From NCBI GenBank assembly GCA_963680875.1, contig OY804580.1, positions 93,153,353 to 93,217,352 on the forward strand: 64,000 nt of DNA, given 5' to 3'. Shown piece after piece: positions 30,801-35,782 of this stretch. Position numbers and translations under genes: made by a program. The notes beneath the pieces are model-generated. The model was not told the origin of the DNA and ran no database searches. It worked only from the letters and a program-made list of their open reading frames with translations. Each line of letters opens with the position of its first letter. Within the stretch, counting starts at the first letter, position 1. Origin of the DNA: Bathymodiolus brooksi (Eukaryota; Mollusca; Bivalvia; Mytilida; Modiolidae).

Positions 30801-32980
30801 ACAGTTGTTAGTACACAATCTGCAGATGTGCATGAAGGAATACCGTTTCTGTCTAAAATTTAGAAGGGGAGATAATTCAACTTATACTTTCATGAAAAGG
30901 GGGGTCGTGTACTTGTGGCAACCCCTAGATGTATGTTCTTAGTTAGTTTATTTTGGAGATGGGATGTTGTCTACATATCCGTTCATTTTTCATAGGTAAC
31001 TTGCTAATATACCTGTATTCCAAAGTTTGAACATCATAGTATTGCAAGCAGGGGGTATCACTCAGTGAGGTCACTCACAGTTCTAGTTTTAGTTTCTTGT
31101 GTTGTCATAATATGTGTCTTTATGTTCTAAGTTGTGATATCCGTTACCATTTCAGCATTAAAAACAATGTTCGGATATTGGATGGCTCATGTCTTATTTA
31201 CGTTATTTGTGTTTGTTTGCTTACAGTGGTGTCCAGCACATATTGTGTTGTGTTTTTGTTTTGTTTTTCTTCGTCTTGTGTACCCTATGTTACCAGTTTC
31301 TCTGGATTGTCCTTTTTTGATCGTCCCTTCGGTATTCTCTAACATTTATTTGCAGTTCCTTAATAATGCAATCATTTGTGAAAACTAGGGCATTGGTAAC
31401 CTTAGCTGATTTTGTCTACCTGTTTAGGTCCCTTGGATATCTTACTAACAGAGACATTTAATGTGTCATAATGTCGTAATGACTGTAAATGAGTGGTGTT
31501 GTGGTCTGTTAGAGTGTGCCAATTACGGCCCACCACCTCCGACTTCAGCACTCAGGGTGACATGATGAAGGTTTTCCAGAAACGCGTCATTCACACTTTT
31601 AAATATCTACGTTTTTATTGGCATAAGAGGGACAGGGCCGCCAAGAGAATTTGTGGACCCCAGGGCAAAATGAAACTTGGCCCCTCCTCCAATTCTCCAA
31701 ATAATGATACTCAAACTAAGTCCACCATGGTGTGTCATAAGCAAGGAATCAGTACAACAAAACTGAATTGATGAATTGTGATTTAGAAAACAGCTTTCTA
31801 CTTGTTTATTTGTCTGGATCCTGGCTGACCCTCCCCCCTCCCCTCTCAGTGGGCCTGAGGGGACCCATTGATGTGTCTCTATTTAACGAAATACTTATAA
31901 ATTCTATGAAAATGAACATATTTTGCATCAAAATATTTATTGTTTTATGCAATTGTGTATGACCTTTTAAAAATATCGTAATTTCTTTATAGTGACTGCT
32001 ATAGTGAATCTCAGTGCAGTTGGTGTGAATTTACTGATATTGGAGATATACTATCGCCACCCTGCTGCAGACTAAAAGGAGATTGTTCATTTGGAAAAGC
32101 TTCAAGAAGTAATATTTGTGATGGTGAGTAGCCGAATAATTTTAACGACATTTTGCAGTTGGTTAAAACTACTTTCAATACTATGTTTGGCTATCTATGG
32201 CCTAAGCAAGAAAACTCTTTACAATAATTATGAATTCGCAACTGGTAAATGTTTTGAAAATTTTAACTGTCACTGTAGATATGTTGTTTTGATTGTAGCA
32301 ATGAGTTATGTTTCATTTGAAATTTGTTCATTTCTGTTGAATGTAGGTTTGGTTTATGGTGTTTAATGCCACTTTCAACAATATTTCAGTTATATCATGG
32401 CGGTCAGTTGTATTGGTGGAGGAAACCACAGACCTGTCGCAAGTCACTGACAAACTTTATCACATAATGTTGTACACCTCGCCATGCAGGGACTGTTAAA
32501 TGTAAGAGAGGGAATGTTTTCTATGTACTCTTTTGTATACCATTGCTTGACCCTTTGGCCATTGTATTGTCTGTCCTTCGCTCACCACTTCTGATTATTC
32601 CTTTGGTATCTTCAAACTTTTCTTAGAATTTTTGTATCATAAATTGGATTACGCACATGATTAATTCATATGTTTCTTTTGTAGTTTCAGATATTGACAA
32701 AAGTACTGGTAGTTTTTCGGGAGCCAATATAGGTGCAATTGTTGGAGGCACTCTAGGGGGTATTGTGTTTGTTGTTTATCTTGTTCTTGGGGTGATTTAC
32801 ATAATCAGACAAACATCAACAAAAGAGAAAGAAGATCCATATCTAAATGCAATTCCCAATGATGCTGAAATGACACCTATGACAAATAACCGATATACTA
32901 AAACCCATCGTGATGAGCTGGAATCGAGCGGCGCCCATTACGATCTCCTTACTTATATCCACGTCGAGACACCATTATAA
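711..32980 (+). CDS. CACHD1: CACHD1-like transmembrane protein, 3' part (15 exons, 5' end outside window)
   Basis: The joined exons are 711-849, 1509-1788, 5590-5704, 8882-9062, 9761-9897, 10183-10349, 12261-12371, 13572-13673, 14171-14273, 23379-23474, 24838-24987, 26531-26634, 29575-29694, 31993-32123 and 32685-32980. They total 2232 nt, or 743 residues plus a stop, and every phase is compatible. Seen in order are a first Cache region (about residues 45-260, with GVACTDV and [16 protein letters not shown]), a second Cache region (about 300-440, with [27 protein letters not shown] and the VVGTDF/DDSGFLV pair), a Cys-rich region (about 520-645), a Gly-rich transmembrane helix (about 659-686) and a tail of about 57 residues. 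Order and motifs match CACHD1, a type I membrane protein of the alpha2delta family that modulates calcium channels in vertebrates. The tail looks shorter than the vertebrate one. The VWA domain is upstream of the window. An alpha2delta paralogue is the alternative, but the Cys-rich C-terminus fits CACHD1 better. Confidence 0.88.
928..1268 (-). mobile_element. SINE family C, copy 1
   Basis: On the minus strand the tRNA-like head has a B-box-like GATCGTGGGTTCAAGTG near 1225. The other end carries a domain (TTTAACGCCAACTCAG, then TTCAGCTATATCATGGCGAG) related to that of the commoner SINE family A. Other copies lie at 11250-11605 and 13170-13520, with a fragment at 9924-9966. A pol III-derived retroposon is the best reading. 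Confidence 0.65.
1509..1788 (+). CDS. CACHD1: CACHD1-like exon b, first Cache region
   Basis: The acceptor is TTTATTTCAG and the donor AAAAG|GTAAAT. It encodes the core of the first Cache fold, with [19 protein letters not shown] followed by [18 protein letters not shown]. These correspond to the GVDV...IDDKG/HP motifs conserved in CACHD1 and alpha2delta. The exon leaves two bases. Confidence 0.9.
1881..4222. mobile_element. 2.34-kb non-autonomous DNA transposon with TIRs and an internal 13-bp motif series
   Basis: The ends are imperfect inverted repeats of about 29 bp: ATATGGGCAGTTTCAAAA at 1881 and the complement of ATATGGGCTGTTTAAAAA ending at 4222. They may sit at a TA target. The interior is very AT-rich and has no convincing ORF. 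A motif GTCAGGAGTGCAAC or a one- or two-base variant occurs at 2063, 2266, 2457, 2623, 3320 and 3667, and inverted at 2975. A degenerate copy is at about 4155. I do not recognise the family. Confidence 0.65.
4258..4512 (+). mobile_element. SINE family A, plus orientation, near full length
   Basis: The tRNA-like head has an A-box-like TATGGTAGTTG and a B-box-like GCATTCGACTCCCGC. The conserved tail domain follows (GGTGGTTTTCTCC, CCTCCACCAATAAA, TTGTTGAAAGTGG, GTTAAACACCATAA). It lies just outside the 2.34-kb TIR element. Confidence 0.75.
4644..5066 (+). pseudogene. Tc1/mariner transposase remnant (C-terminal catalytic part)
   Basis: The reading frame encodes [15 protein letters not shown] and then [19 protein letters not shown]. 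These are the second and third acidic residues of a DDE catalytic core, with 34 residues between the D of QQD and the E of PIEHLW, the DD34E spacing of Tc1 elements. The DNA-binding domain and first catalytic Asp are missing. A G-run of about 15 at 4953-4967 disrupts the end, and the residues after it are not family-like. The frame has no start of its own that makes biological sense, so this is a 5'-truncated relic. Confidence 0.85.
5190..5400 (-). repeat. dispersed repeat (copy inverted at 31200-31340)
   Basis: The segment around AGAGAACACTGAAGGGG, then AATAGACAATTCAGAG and ACAATATGTGTTGGACACC, is the inverted match of 31200-31340. It also partly matches 13850-13930 and 47265-47330. No coding capacity is evident. 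It is probably part of an undetermined retroelement family. Confidence 0.5.
5590..5704 (+). CDS. CACHD1: CACHD1-like exon c
   Basis: The acceptor is ATTTTACAG and the donor CCG|GTATGT. It encodes [19 protein letters not shown] through EATYFWGP, linking strands of the first Cache region. It starts by completing an Arg codon split with exon b and ends in phase 0. Confidence 0.85.
5740..5930 (+). repeat. dispersed repeat family D, copy 1
   Basis: It begins AAGAGGGGAGG, then GGGCCCATAACATTAG and CTCTGCCACT, and contains GAGCAGTCATGCAT and ATTGGATTTTGGAACTG. Homologous segments lie at 8655-8870 and 56108-56280, and the flank of the 27-bp minisatellite at 48476-48560 also matches. Function and class are unknown. 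Confidence 0.6.
6346..6530 (+). repeat. dispersed repeat E, uninterrupted copy
   Basis: It runs from TTGTTATGTATTGTTCC through GACCCTGGGCACTC and AGAACTAGTATAGTAC to GTATTAAGTTCAAG. The same sequence occurs at 8258-8600, where it is split by the 164-bp element at 8357-8520. This copy therefore serves as the empty site. A third fragment is at about 8021-8045. Confidence 0.75.
6536..6708. mobile_element. short TIR element (MITE-like)
   Basis: Inverted ends GGAGATAACTGTATTGTATTT (about 6538) and the complement of AAATACAATACAGTTATC (about 6686-6703) enclose about 130 bp. A solo right half is present at about 7805-7875. No coding capacity. Confidence 0.6.
8061..8248 (-). mobile_element. SINE family A, truncated
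   Basis: The minus-strand tail domain is clear (GGTGTTTAATGCCACTTTC, then GGAAACCGGAGTACCTGG and ACCTGTCGCAAATCACTG). The tRNA-like head stops within the B-box region near 8248, where dispersed repeat E begins. Confidence 0.75.
8357..8520. mobile_element. 164-bp MITE with 6-bp target-site duplication
   Basis: Inverted ends CAGTGATTAGGATTA and TAATCCCAATCACTG are flanked on both sides by CTAGTA (8351-8356 and 8521-8526). The uninterrupted paralogous sequence at about 6452 reads AGAACTAGTATAGTAC, confirming the insertion and duplication. The superfamily is not certain. Confidence 0.8.
8655..8875 (+). repeat. dispersed repeat family D, copy 2
   Basis: AAGAGGCAAGG, CCCATAAAACTAATTTAACC and CTGCCACATTTTATT match copy 1 at 5740 and copy 3 at 56108. 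The end abuts the acceptor of exon d, so the family D copy supplies the intron sequence just upstream of the splice site. Confidence 0.6.
8882..9062 (+). CDS. CACHD1: CACHD1-like exon d
   Basis: The acceptor is ATTTCAG and the donor TTGG|GTAAGT. It encodes [19 protein letters not shown] through FNSRKVTL, matching the FILCIV strand that ends the first Cache region in CACHD1. It starts in phase 0 and leaves one base. Confidence 0.85.
9121..9462. mobile_element. 342-bp Harbinger-type MITE with TTA duplication
   Basis: Terminal inverted repeats GGCAACAACCATTTT and AAAATGGTTGTTGCC-like ends are flanked by TTA on both sides (9118-9120 and 9463-9465). Next to each TIR is a G- or C-run, 17 Gs at 9143-9159 and a C-run near 9432-9439, which can also pair. 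A 3-bp TTA duplication and GG-initial TIRs fit PIF/Harbinger. The 84-residue open frame inside is not a transposase. Confidence 0.75.
9761..9897 (+). CDS. CACHD1: CACHD1-like exon e
   Basis: The acceptor is TTACTTTCAG and the donor AAG|GTAATT. It encodes [19 protein letters not shown] through [10 protein letters not shown], the linker before the second Cache region; human CACHD1 has a comparable NPGLKFSVR passage here. It ends in phase 0. Confidence 0.85.
9924..9966 (-). repeat. SINE family C fragment
   Basis: GAGTGATTGTTGCTTAACGC and the following CAATTCAG match the conserved end of the family C SINEs. The rest of the element is absent. Confidence 0.5.
9977..10045 (-). repeat. dispersed repeat family F fragment
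   Basis: The series AATAAAAACATAGATATC, GACGCGTTTCTGGAATAA and CAGGAAC recurs in related form at 10428-10500, 13985-14050, 28190-28350 and 35665-35740. On the other strand it recurs at about 26880-26985 and 31560-31620. No coding capacity is evident in these short copies. Confidence 0.6.
10183..10349 (+). CDS. CACHD1: CACHD1-like exon f, start of second Cache region
   Basis: The acceptor is CCAATTTTCAG and the donor ACATG|GTATGT. It encodes [17 protein letters not shown], then [19 protein letters not shown] and NYDHQKRTW. The RIYP and YDxxxRxW motifs are hallmark residues of the dCache region of CACHD1 and alpha2delta. The Trp codon is split with exon g. Confidence 0.92.
10428..10505 (-). 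repeat. dispersed repeat family F fragment
   Basis: AAAACGTAGATATCAAATTT, GCAAGACGCGTTTCTGG and CATCAGGTACGCGC match the other family F pieces. Confidence 0.6.
10607..10852 (-). mobile_element. SINE family A, near full length
   Basis: Tail domain GATGGTGTTTAACGCCACTT, then GGAGGACCCGGAGAAAACC, lies at the left. The head has TAGTTGTAAATCCAACTACC at the right. The minus strand carries the tRNA-like reading direction. Confidence 0.75.
11250..11605 (-). mobile_element. SINE family C, copy 2
   Basis: It is co-linear with 928-1268 and 13170-13520. Shared blocks include TAGACATGTTGCTCCACCC, GCTTAGAGGAGAAGCAACA and a tRNA-like head with AACCATAGCACCACCGATAC at the right end. Confidence 0.7.
11940..12180 (+). 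repeat. dispersed repeat with poly(G) tract
   Basis: GATATCAAAGG is followed by a G-run of 19 (11984-12002), then AAATCGAAAAAGGACAAAC and ATGATCTACAAAACTATAC. The blocks match the families at 365-490 and 9500-9660. Confidence 0.5.
12261..12371 (+). CDS. CACHD1: CACHD1-like exon g
   Basis: The acceptor is TTATCAACAG and the donor AAGGG|GTAAGT. It encodes [20 protein letters not shown] and then [16 protein letters not shown], equivalent to the TGPYLDVGGAGYVVTISHT block of vertebrate CACHD1. It leaves two bases. Confidence 0.92.
12523..12780 (+). mobile_element. SINE family A, plus orientation, near full length
   Basis: This copy has the clearest head: CCTATGGTAGTTGGATTTA with an A-box-like core and GTTGTGAGTTCGAACCCTG with the B box. 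The tail domain TCCGGTTTCCTCCACCAATA, then GAAATATTGTTGAAAGTGG, ends at CATAAACACCATAGCC. Confidence 0.8.
13170..13522 (-). mobile_element. SINE family C, copy 3
   Basis: The minus-strand head includes a B-box-like GATCGTGGGTTTGAGTCC. The tail domain is TTTAATGCCAACTCAGCAA. It lies 50 bp upstream of exon h. Confidence 0.7.
13572..13673 (+). CDS. CACHD1: CACHD1-like exon h
   Basis: The acceptor is TTTCTTTACAG and the donor TATAA|GTGAGT. It encodes [20 protein letters not shown] and then [13 protein letters not shown], corresponding to TVAVMGIDFTLRYF of vertebrate CACHD1. Phases are 1 in and 2 out. Confidence 0.92.
13975..14055 (-). repeat. dispersed repeat family F fragment
   Basis: CCAAACACCTTTCTGGAATT and CTTCATGAGGTAGATC match the family F blocks at 10428 and 35665. 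It lies just upstream of exon i. Confidence 0.45.
14171..14273 (+). CDS. CACHD1: CACHD1-like exon i; its 3' end is the seed of the 34-bp array
   Basis: The acceptor is AATTTTGTAG and the donor CTTCAG|GTATGT. It encodes [16 protein letters not shown] and ends [10 protein letters not shown]. The next exon starts EPAIAN, matching HITHKEPLVAN of human CACHD1 across the junction. The last nine exon bases (ACTCTTCAG) plus the first 25 intron bases form the first unit of the tandem array downstream. The true donor is therefore followed by about 190 near-copies of itself. Confidence 0.92.
14265..20771 (+). repeat. 34-bp tandem array, about 190 units, built on an exon/intron junction
   Basis: Each unit reads CAG|GTATGTATATCAGG, then R, TGCTGATTTAA and CTCTTCAG. 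Most are 34 bp; a few are 32 or 33 bp, and four junctions carry an extra partial unit (at about 16475, 16863, 19257 and 20121). Main variants are GTATGT versus GTGTGT and GGGTGC versus GGATGC. Every unit has a branch-like CTGAT, a short pyrimidine-rich AG acceptor and a strong donor. The unit also has a 5-bp stem ATCAG/CTGAT with a 4-base loop. The unit length is not a multiple of 3 and stops are frequent. Confidence 0.97.
20839..21092 (-). mobile_element. SINE family A between the two satellite arrays
   Basis: GGTGTTTAGCGCCACTTTC and CAACAATATTTCAGTTATAT lie at the left, and GGTAGTTGTAAATCCAAC at the right. Between the 34-bp array and the 54-bp array there is only this element and short unique flanks. 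Confidence 0.75.
21125..23234 (+). repeat. 54-bp tandem array, about 39 units
   Basis: The unit comprises GTTRRGRTTATAGGG, TTTATATATGTAATG, TTACTGTTGACATATA and TGTTTAGA, with the variable positions mostly in the RRGR segment. Because 54 is divisible by 3 and one frame lacks stops, it yields long open frames encoding an 18-residue hydrophobic repeat ([18 protein letters not shown] with E/G/W/R and V/I variants). The frame is broken where TTTAGA becomes TTTTGA (about 21567) and where CATATATG becomes CATAAATG (22204 and 22960). No start context, domain or codon signal supports a protein. Confidence 0.95.
23234..23305 (-). repeat. SINE family A tail remnant joined to the last 54-bp unit
   Basis: CAATATTTCAATTAC, CGTCAGTTTTATT and GTGTAGGAAAACG match the SINE A tail domain (CAATATTTCAGTTATATC, GTCAGTTTTATTGGTGG). 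The sequence GGTTATAGGGTTTA in the array unit occupies the place of GGTTATGGTGTTTA in the SINE. The array thus appears to have grown inside a SINE end. Confidence 0.6.
23379..23474 (+). CDS. CACHD1: CACHD1-like exon j
   Basis: The acceptor is TTTGTTACAG and the donor CGG|GTGAGA. It encodes [20 protein letters not shown] and then [12 protein letters not shown], equivalent to EPLVANDILN...NSFSDRTV of human CACHD1. It is 96 nt, phase 0 on both sides, so its skipping would keep the frame. Confidence 0.9.
23838..23982 (-). mobile_element. SINE family A, truncated
   Basis: GGTGTTTAACGCAACTTTC, then CAACAATATTTCAGTTATG and CAAGTCACTGACAAAC, are present; the head is missing. Confidence 0.7.
24131..24400 (-). 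mobile_element. SINE family B (different tRNA-like head, shared tail domain)
   Basis: The left end has (TGAT)n and GGTGTTTAATGCCACTTTC, then CAGCTATATCATGGCGACC, the shared tail domain. The right end, read on the minus strand, is GGGGCCTGGGTGGCTCAATG with a tRNA-like A-box region, and GTGGGTTCGCACTCGGC with a B-box-like core. The head is unlike family A, so a tail domain has been combined with another tRNA-like promoter. Confidence 0.7.
24421..24669 (-). mobile_element. SINE family A, near full length with internal deletion
   Basis: CAACAATATTTCAGTTATAT, GTGGCGGTCAGTTTTATTGG and GGTAGTTGTAAACCCAAC mark tail and head. Part of the GGAAACCGGAGTACCCGG block is deleted. Confidence 0.75.
24838..24987 (+). 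CDS. CACHD1: CACHD1-like exon k
   Basis: The acceptor is ATCTGATCTAG and the donor ACATGT|GTATGT. It encodes [20 protein letters not shown] and then [16 protein letters not shown], ending SCTC. It corresponds to YRLTRIPGTNAFVGIV of human CACHD1. It is 150 nt, phase 0 on both sides. Confidence 0.88.
25078..25857. mobile_element. 780-bp foldback transposon with about 250-bp inverted arms
   Basis: The outer ends are AGGACAAAAGCCCCCTGAC and its complement, continuing through GCCCCCCAGTAATGATGAA. The arms stay complementary well inward (TAAATTAAAGTTATTTTTC against GAAAAATTAACTTTAATTT-like sequence). The loop, about 25331-25580, contains a SINE A head fragment. No transposase is present. If transcribed in intron k it would form long double-stranded RNA. 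Confidence 0.8.
25329..25420 (-). repeat. SINE family A head fragment in the foldback loop
   Basis: ATCACATAATGTTGTACAC, CATCAGTGATGATAGGC and GGTTGCATAGGCAGTTGTG match the head half of family A. Confidence 0.6.
26357..26489 (-). repeat. degenerate SINE family A copy
   Basis: GTTTAAAGCTACTTTAC, TTATCGTGGTAGTCAGTTC and TATTGGTGGAGGAAAT match the tail domain at lower identity than the other copies. Confidence 0.5.
26531..26634 (+). CDS. CACHD1: CACHD1-like exon l, Cys-rich
   Basis: The acceptor is TTTCTTTCAG and the donor CTCTC|GTAAGT. It encodes [20 protein letters not shown] and then [14 protein letters not shown]. The clustered CxCxCxC corresponds to ECECPCECPL of human CACHD1. It leaves two bases. 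Confidence 0.9.
26750..26990 (+). repeat. dispersed repeat family F, left copy flanking a TIR element
   Basis: TACAGTTCCTAAATAATG, TTTGGCTATCTTGTTTAGG and TAAATTTGATATCTACG are the inverted counterpart of 28180-28350. Other plus-strand copies are at 31355-31440 and 34395-34545. Confidence 0.6.
27024..28156. mobile_element. 1.13-kb TIR element without recognisable transposase
   Basis: It starts TACCGTATTTAGGGTTG and ends with the exact complement. Inner subterminal blocks also pair: GGGTGCGCATTATA near 27084, and TATAATGCGCA-type sequence near 28067 and 28127. TA stands at both tips. The small open frames inside show no transposase motif, so it is non-autonomous. Confidence 0.75.
28180..28350 (-). 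repeat. dispersed repeat family F, right copy
   Basis: AAAACGTAGATATCAAATTT, CCTTCATAAGATACGC and CATGATAGCCAAAACGGAG match family F in inverted orientation to 26750-26990. Confidence 0.6.
28388..28706 (-). mobile_element. SINE family A interrupted by a MITE
   Basis: Left part GGTGTGGCTGTTAAATGCC, then TTTGAACAA, and right part TTGTATTGTGAAGGTCAC, GACAAACTTTATAGC, are contiguous once 28426-28568 is removed. The SINE therefore predates the MITE. Confidence 0.65.
28426..28568. mobile_element. 143-bp MITE at a duplicated TA
   Basis: The ends CAGTCAAACCTG and CAGGTTCGCCTG are inverted (10 of 12 positions), with TA at 28424-28425 and 28569-28570. The interior (GACAGGTGGCCTCTTAAAAG, GAGGTTCAATAC) matches the element at 33436-33614. 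TA duplication suggests a Tc1/mariner-type mover. Confidence 0.75.
28901..29056 (-). mobile_element. SINE family A with large internal deletion
   Basis: GGGTTAGGATTATGG is followed directly by AAACTTGATCACATAATG and the head (GAGCAGGATTCGAACTCAC, TAGTTATAAATCCAACTACC). The tail core is deleted. Confidence 0.65.
29575..29694 (+). CDS. CACHD1: CACHD1-like exon m, Cys-rich
   Basis: The acceptor is TTGGTCTACAG and the donor AAAAG|GTATGT. It encodes [20 protein letters not shown] and then [19 protein letters not shown], corresponding to the CVNSRCSQRMES segment of human CACHD1. Phases are 2 in and 2 out. Confidence 0.88.
29798..30049 (-). mobile_element. SINE family A, near full length
   Basis: GGTGTTTAACGCCACTTTC, GTCGTGGCGGTCAGTTTTA and, at the right, GCACTGATTGCATATGTAG are clear. 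Confidence 0.75.
30183..30368 (+). repeat. 46-bp tandem repeat, 4 copies
   Basis: CTAGCTTCTTCCAGAAACC, ACATTCAAGTCCAGTATT and TGGTCATTT repeat four times with essentially no divergence, implying recent expansion. Confidence 0.95.
30506..30910 (+). repeat. dispersed repeat with duplicated 165-bp half
   Basis: CCCCCCACAAACAAAGTCGG and the TCCGTCCGTC stretch introduce two tandem segments (about 30576-30739 and 30740-30908). Both contain AAGCGCAACTCCT, TATGAAACTTTACACA and AGATGTGCATGAAGGAATA. The G-run at 30731-30739 sits between them. This kind of repeat is common in invertebrate genomes; no gene. Confidence 0.65.
31200..31440 (+). repeat. dispersed repeats (inverse of 5190 block, then family F)
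   Basis: GGTGTCCAGCACATATTGTG and TCTCTGGATTGTCC mirror 5190-5400. The segment from about 31355 (GCAGTTCCTTAATAATGC) matches family F at 26750. The overlapping open frames here are shadows of the repeat. Confidence 0.55.
31993..32123 (+). CDS. CACHD1: CACHD1-like exon n, Cys-rich
   Basis: The acceptor is TTCTTTATAG and the donor GATG|GTGAGT. It encodes [15 protein letters not shown], then [17 protein letters not shown]. It corresponds to GDCFGVLDCEWCVVD and the following YCAPQKECFGG of human CACHD1. It leaves one base. Confidence 0.92.
32346..32490 (-). mobile_element. SINE family A, truncated
   Basis: GGTGTTTAATGCCACTTTC through GTTGTACACCTCGCCATG are present and the tRNA-like head is missing. 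It lies in intron n, about 200 bp before the last exon. Confidence 0.75.
32685..32980 (+). CDS. CACHD1: CACHD1-like last exon: transmembrane helix, tail and stop
   Basis: The acceptor is TTCTTTTGTAG at 32684; a second AG six bases on (TTTCAG, 32690) also preserves frame and would drop two residues. It encodes a Gly-rich membrane helix ([13 protein letters not shown], then [15 protein letters not shown]), a basic stop-transfer Arg and a tail of about 57 residues ending YIHVETPL before TAA. Human CACHD1 has a comparable helix followed by a longer tail. No polyadenylation site could be fixed; AATAAA occurs at about 34762 and 34969. Confidence 0.9.
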
Positions 32981-33435
32981 TGAGAGGAAAAAAACAAGTA
33001 CAGTGACACATGTCTAAACCAAACCTCCTAGGGACTAACTTTTGTGTTCAGAATAGACAGGTGTTCGGTTCATACAGGTTAAATTAACAATTATTTCTTA
33101 CATTAGGAATTGATTTAAAGCTCAGGTATGCATTTCAATGCATATAGTTGGCTAACTATGGAGTGAATTTATTAATACAATGTAATCGTTTTTGTAGCAA
33201 TCACCTAGCCACGAACTGAGGCATGCAACAAGTTTTGGATTCCAGAATTAGTGTCAAAATGAAAAAAAAACCAATTGAATATACTTATCAACCAATTTGT
33301 AATGTAATGGATGCTGTTGGTTCATTGATAATCCGTAGATATCAGTTTTCGTGATTACTGCGATTTTCAGGCCTAAATGCACCATGATATTCAAATCAGA
33401 ATAAGACGCTAAGAAAAGAATATGAAATCCATGTA

Positions 33436-33614
33436 CTGTCAAATCTGTATTAAGAAGTCACATTTGGGACAATGAAAAATTGGTCTTTTAAGACAGGTGA
33501 TCTCATAAAAGAGGTTCAATTCATATGAAATTTTCTGTGACAGGACAAATAAAAGATGACTTTTTAATACAGGTGACTGCTTAATAGAGGTGACCACATA
33601 GGCAGATTTGATTG
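33436..33614. mobile_element. 179-bp MITE at a duplicated TA, sister of 28426-28568
   Basis: The ends CTGTCAAATCTG and CAGATTTGATTG are inverted, flanked by TA at 33434-33435 and 33615-33616. The interior (AAGACAGGTGATCTC, AAAGAGGTTCAATTC) matches the sister copy. Confidence 0.75.
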
Positions 33615-33903
33615 TATTTTAATCCATGAAAAAAATATTTGAATTAATCAATCATAATTTCCATCAATCCACGAAAAGTGATATCAATGAAAAGAAATGA
33701 TTCTACAGTATTATTAGGGGAACATAGACATGACTTTGAAATACATTTTTTTATGAAGATTCAAGAAGAAGAAAACACAAGAACAGATGCAACGAAGTTT
33801 ATAAACTATCATGTGATCATGTGTGTGCGAGAGTTTGTTTGAATGCAAGTTAATCTAATCTAAACTGACAGGGTAATCAGGGTTGAGGTGCCCCAGAGAT
33901 TTT

Positions 33904-34020
33904 TGGTTATTTGTGTCTAACATCACTGTCCACAATATTTTTGCAATATAGTTACGGTTAGTTTTATTGGTAGAGGGAATCGTAGTACCTGCATCAAATC
34001 ACTGGCAAACTTTATCATAG
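33904..34020 (-). repeat. degenerate SINE family A tail
   Basis: GTGTCTAACATCACTGTCC, GTTAGTTTTATTGGTAGAGG and AATCACTGGCAAACTTTATC match the tail domain at reduced identity and run into the 50-bp array. Confidence 0.5.
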
Positions 34021-34310
34021 CAATAGATCGAGTACACCTTGTTTTTCATGCTCAAACCGCCATATTTCAATAGATCGAGTACACCTTGTTTTTCATGCTC
34101 AAACCACCATGATATTTCAATAGATCGAATACACCTTGTTTTTCGTGCTCAAACCGCCATGATATTTCAATAGATCGAGTACATCTTGTTTTTCATGCTC
34201 AAACCGCCATGATATTTCAATAGATCGAGTACACCTTGTTTTTCGTGCTCAAACTGCCATGATATTTCAATAGATCGAGTACACCTTGTTTTTCGTGCTC
34301 AAACCGCCAC
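34021..34310 (+). repeat. 50-bp tandem array, about 6 copies, inside a SINE
   Basis: The unit comprises AATAGATCGAGTACACCTTG, TTTTTCATGCTCAAACCG and CCATGATATTTC. The ATCGAGTACACC part is the SINE A segment before the head. The array is flanked by inverted SINE A pieces, 33904-34020 on the minus strand and 34301-34370 on the plus strand. Confidence 0.9.
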
Positions 34311-34370
34311 GATATCACTGAAATGTTGTTGAAAGTGGCAAGTGGCATTAAACAACATAACCCAAACACA
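34301..34370 (+). repeat. SINE family A tail fragment, plus orientation
   Basis: CCGCCACGATATCACTGAAA, TGTTGTTGAAAGTGG and GGCATTAAACAACATAACCC match the SINE end. Confidence 0.6.
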
Positions 34371-35078
34371 TGAGAAACAACTCTATCCTACCATTCAAAT
34401 TATAGTTCCTAAATTATATAATTATTAATTAAACTAATGTTGACCTAACTCAGGCATAGGTGGTGACCTTAAGCGATTTTGACTATCCTTTTTAACCCTT
34501 TGGTTTTATTGCTCCCAAAATTTTCAATTATTTCTTAGATATATATTTACATGACCTTTCTTACTGGAAAGTGTATTATAATGGTTAGACCTCCTTTTCA
34601 TCTGTCTTCTCATCTTATAGCAAGCTCATTTATCAGTATCATTATATTAAATGTCTTTGTACTGCATACAATATGCAATATCGATCACATTGTCATATGA
34701 AATGTGTATTTTTTTTACAAATTTATAGAGTTTATTGTGTCATATTTACTGTTATTAATATAATAAATATTTACAAAATCTAGTAAATGTATATTGAGTG
34801 TGCGTGTTAGCTTGCGAGTGATGAAATCTGAATGGAGGAATATGCACATGGATGCAACTCCTCCCCAAATTGTTATAGGTGGGGACAATGTTTTTCATTT
34901 TTTCTTTGTTTCTTGTGAGATATGAAATCTGCTAGGAGAAATATGCCTGAAAATGTTAATGAACACTGAATAAAATACACCTAAGCATAAAACCAAGATA
35001 CAGCCTTTGTGTTGCTGTTTCTTATCTAACTGTTATCTTTTCACCATAGATGTAATGGTTCCGGAAATAACAGGTGTC

Positions 35079-35230
35079 GGTGTGGTCATTATCATATGTT
35101 AGCGCTAGTTGGATTTACAACTACATATACAATCAGTGTCTATATCACCACTAACGTTGTGACTTGCGGAAGGACGGTGATTTCCTCCTGGTACTCCGGT
35201 TTCCTCCACTAATAAAACTGACCAGCACCA
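35079..35230 (+). mobile_element. SINE family A, plus orientation, internally deleted
   Basis: GCTAGTTGGATTTACAACTA, CACCACTAACGTTGTGA and CTGGTACTCCGGTTTCCTCC are joined with loss of the B-box region and middle. Confidence 0.7.
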
Positions 35231-35782
35231 CGCATTTCTGGAGTAACCTTTATAATAATACAGTGCACTTCAATCATTTTAAACCAGAAACATCCGATCA
35301 GGCTGATCGGGAGACATGCACATTAACATGTCATTATTTATAGTAAATTAGTGGGCTGGGAGTTACTGATAAACAGCTGATAATGGTAAACATAAGCACA
35401 ATGACATGAATGAGGACTCATACATGAATATATAAACAACATCAAACACATAAAATTAGATTTCTAAATTTTCATACTTAAAATGTTACTCTTTAATGAC
35501 TGAACCAATATATCAAGCATAGAATCAACATCTGGAGTCAAATCATTGGTTGGTGGTGTCTGATTTGATATGATTATAATAGCTGTCAAAACTGGGTTCG
35601 ATTATATTTGTTGCTGGACTCATCATGAAATTAAATAAAGCTATATAACTGAAAATTTCATATACATAAAAACATAGATATCTAATTAAGTATGCACAAG
35701 GCCTTTCTGGAATAACCTTTACCAGGTAAGTCAAAAGATTACTCTGTCGAATGATTTAAAAGTTTTAGCAGCAACAGAACCT

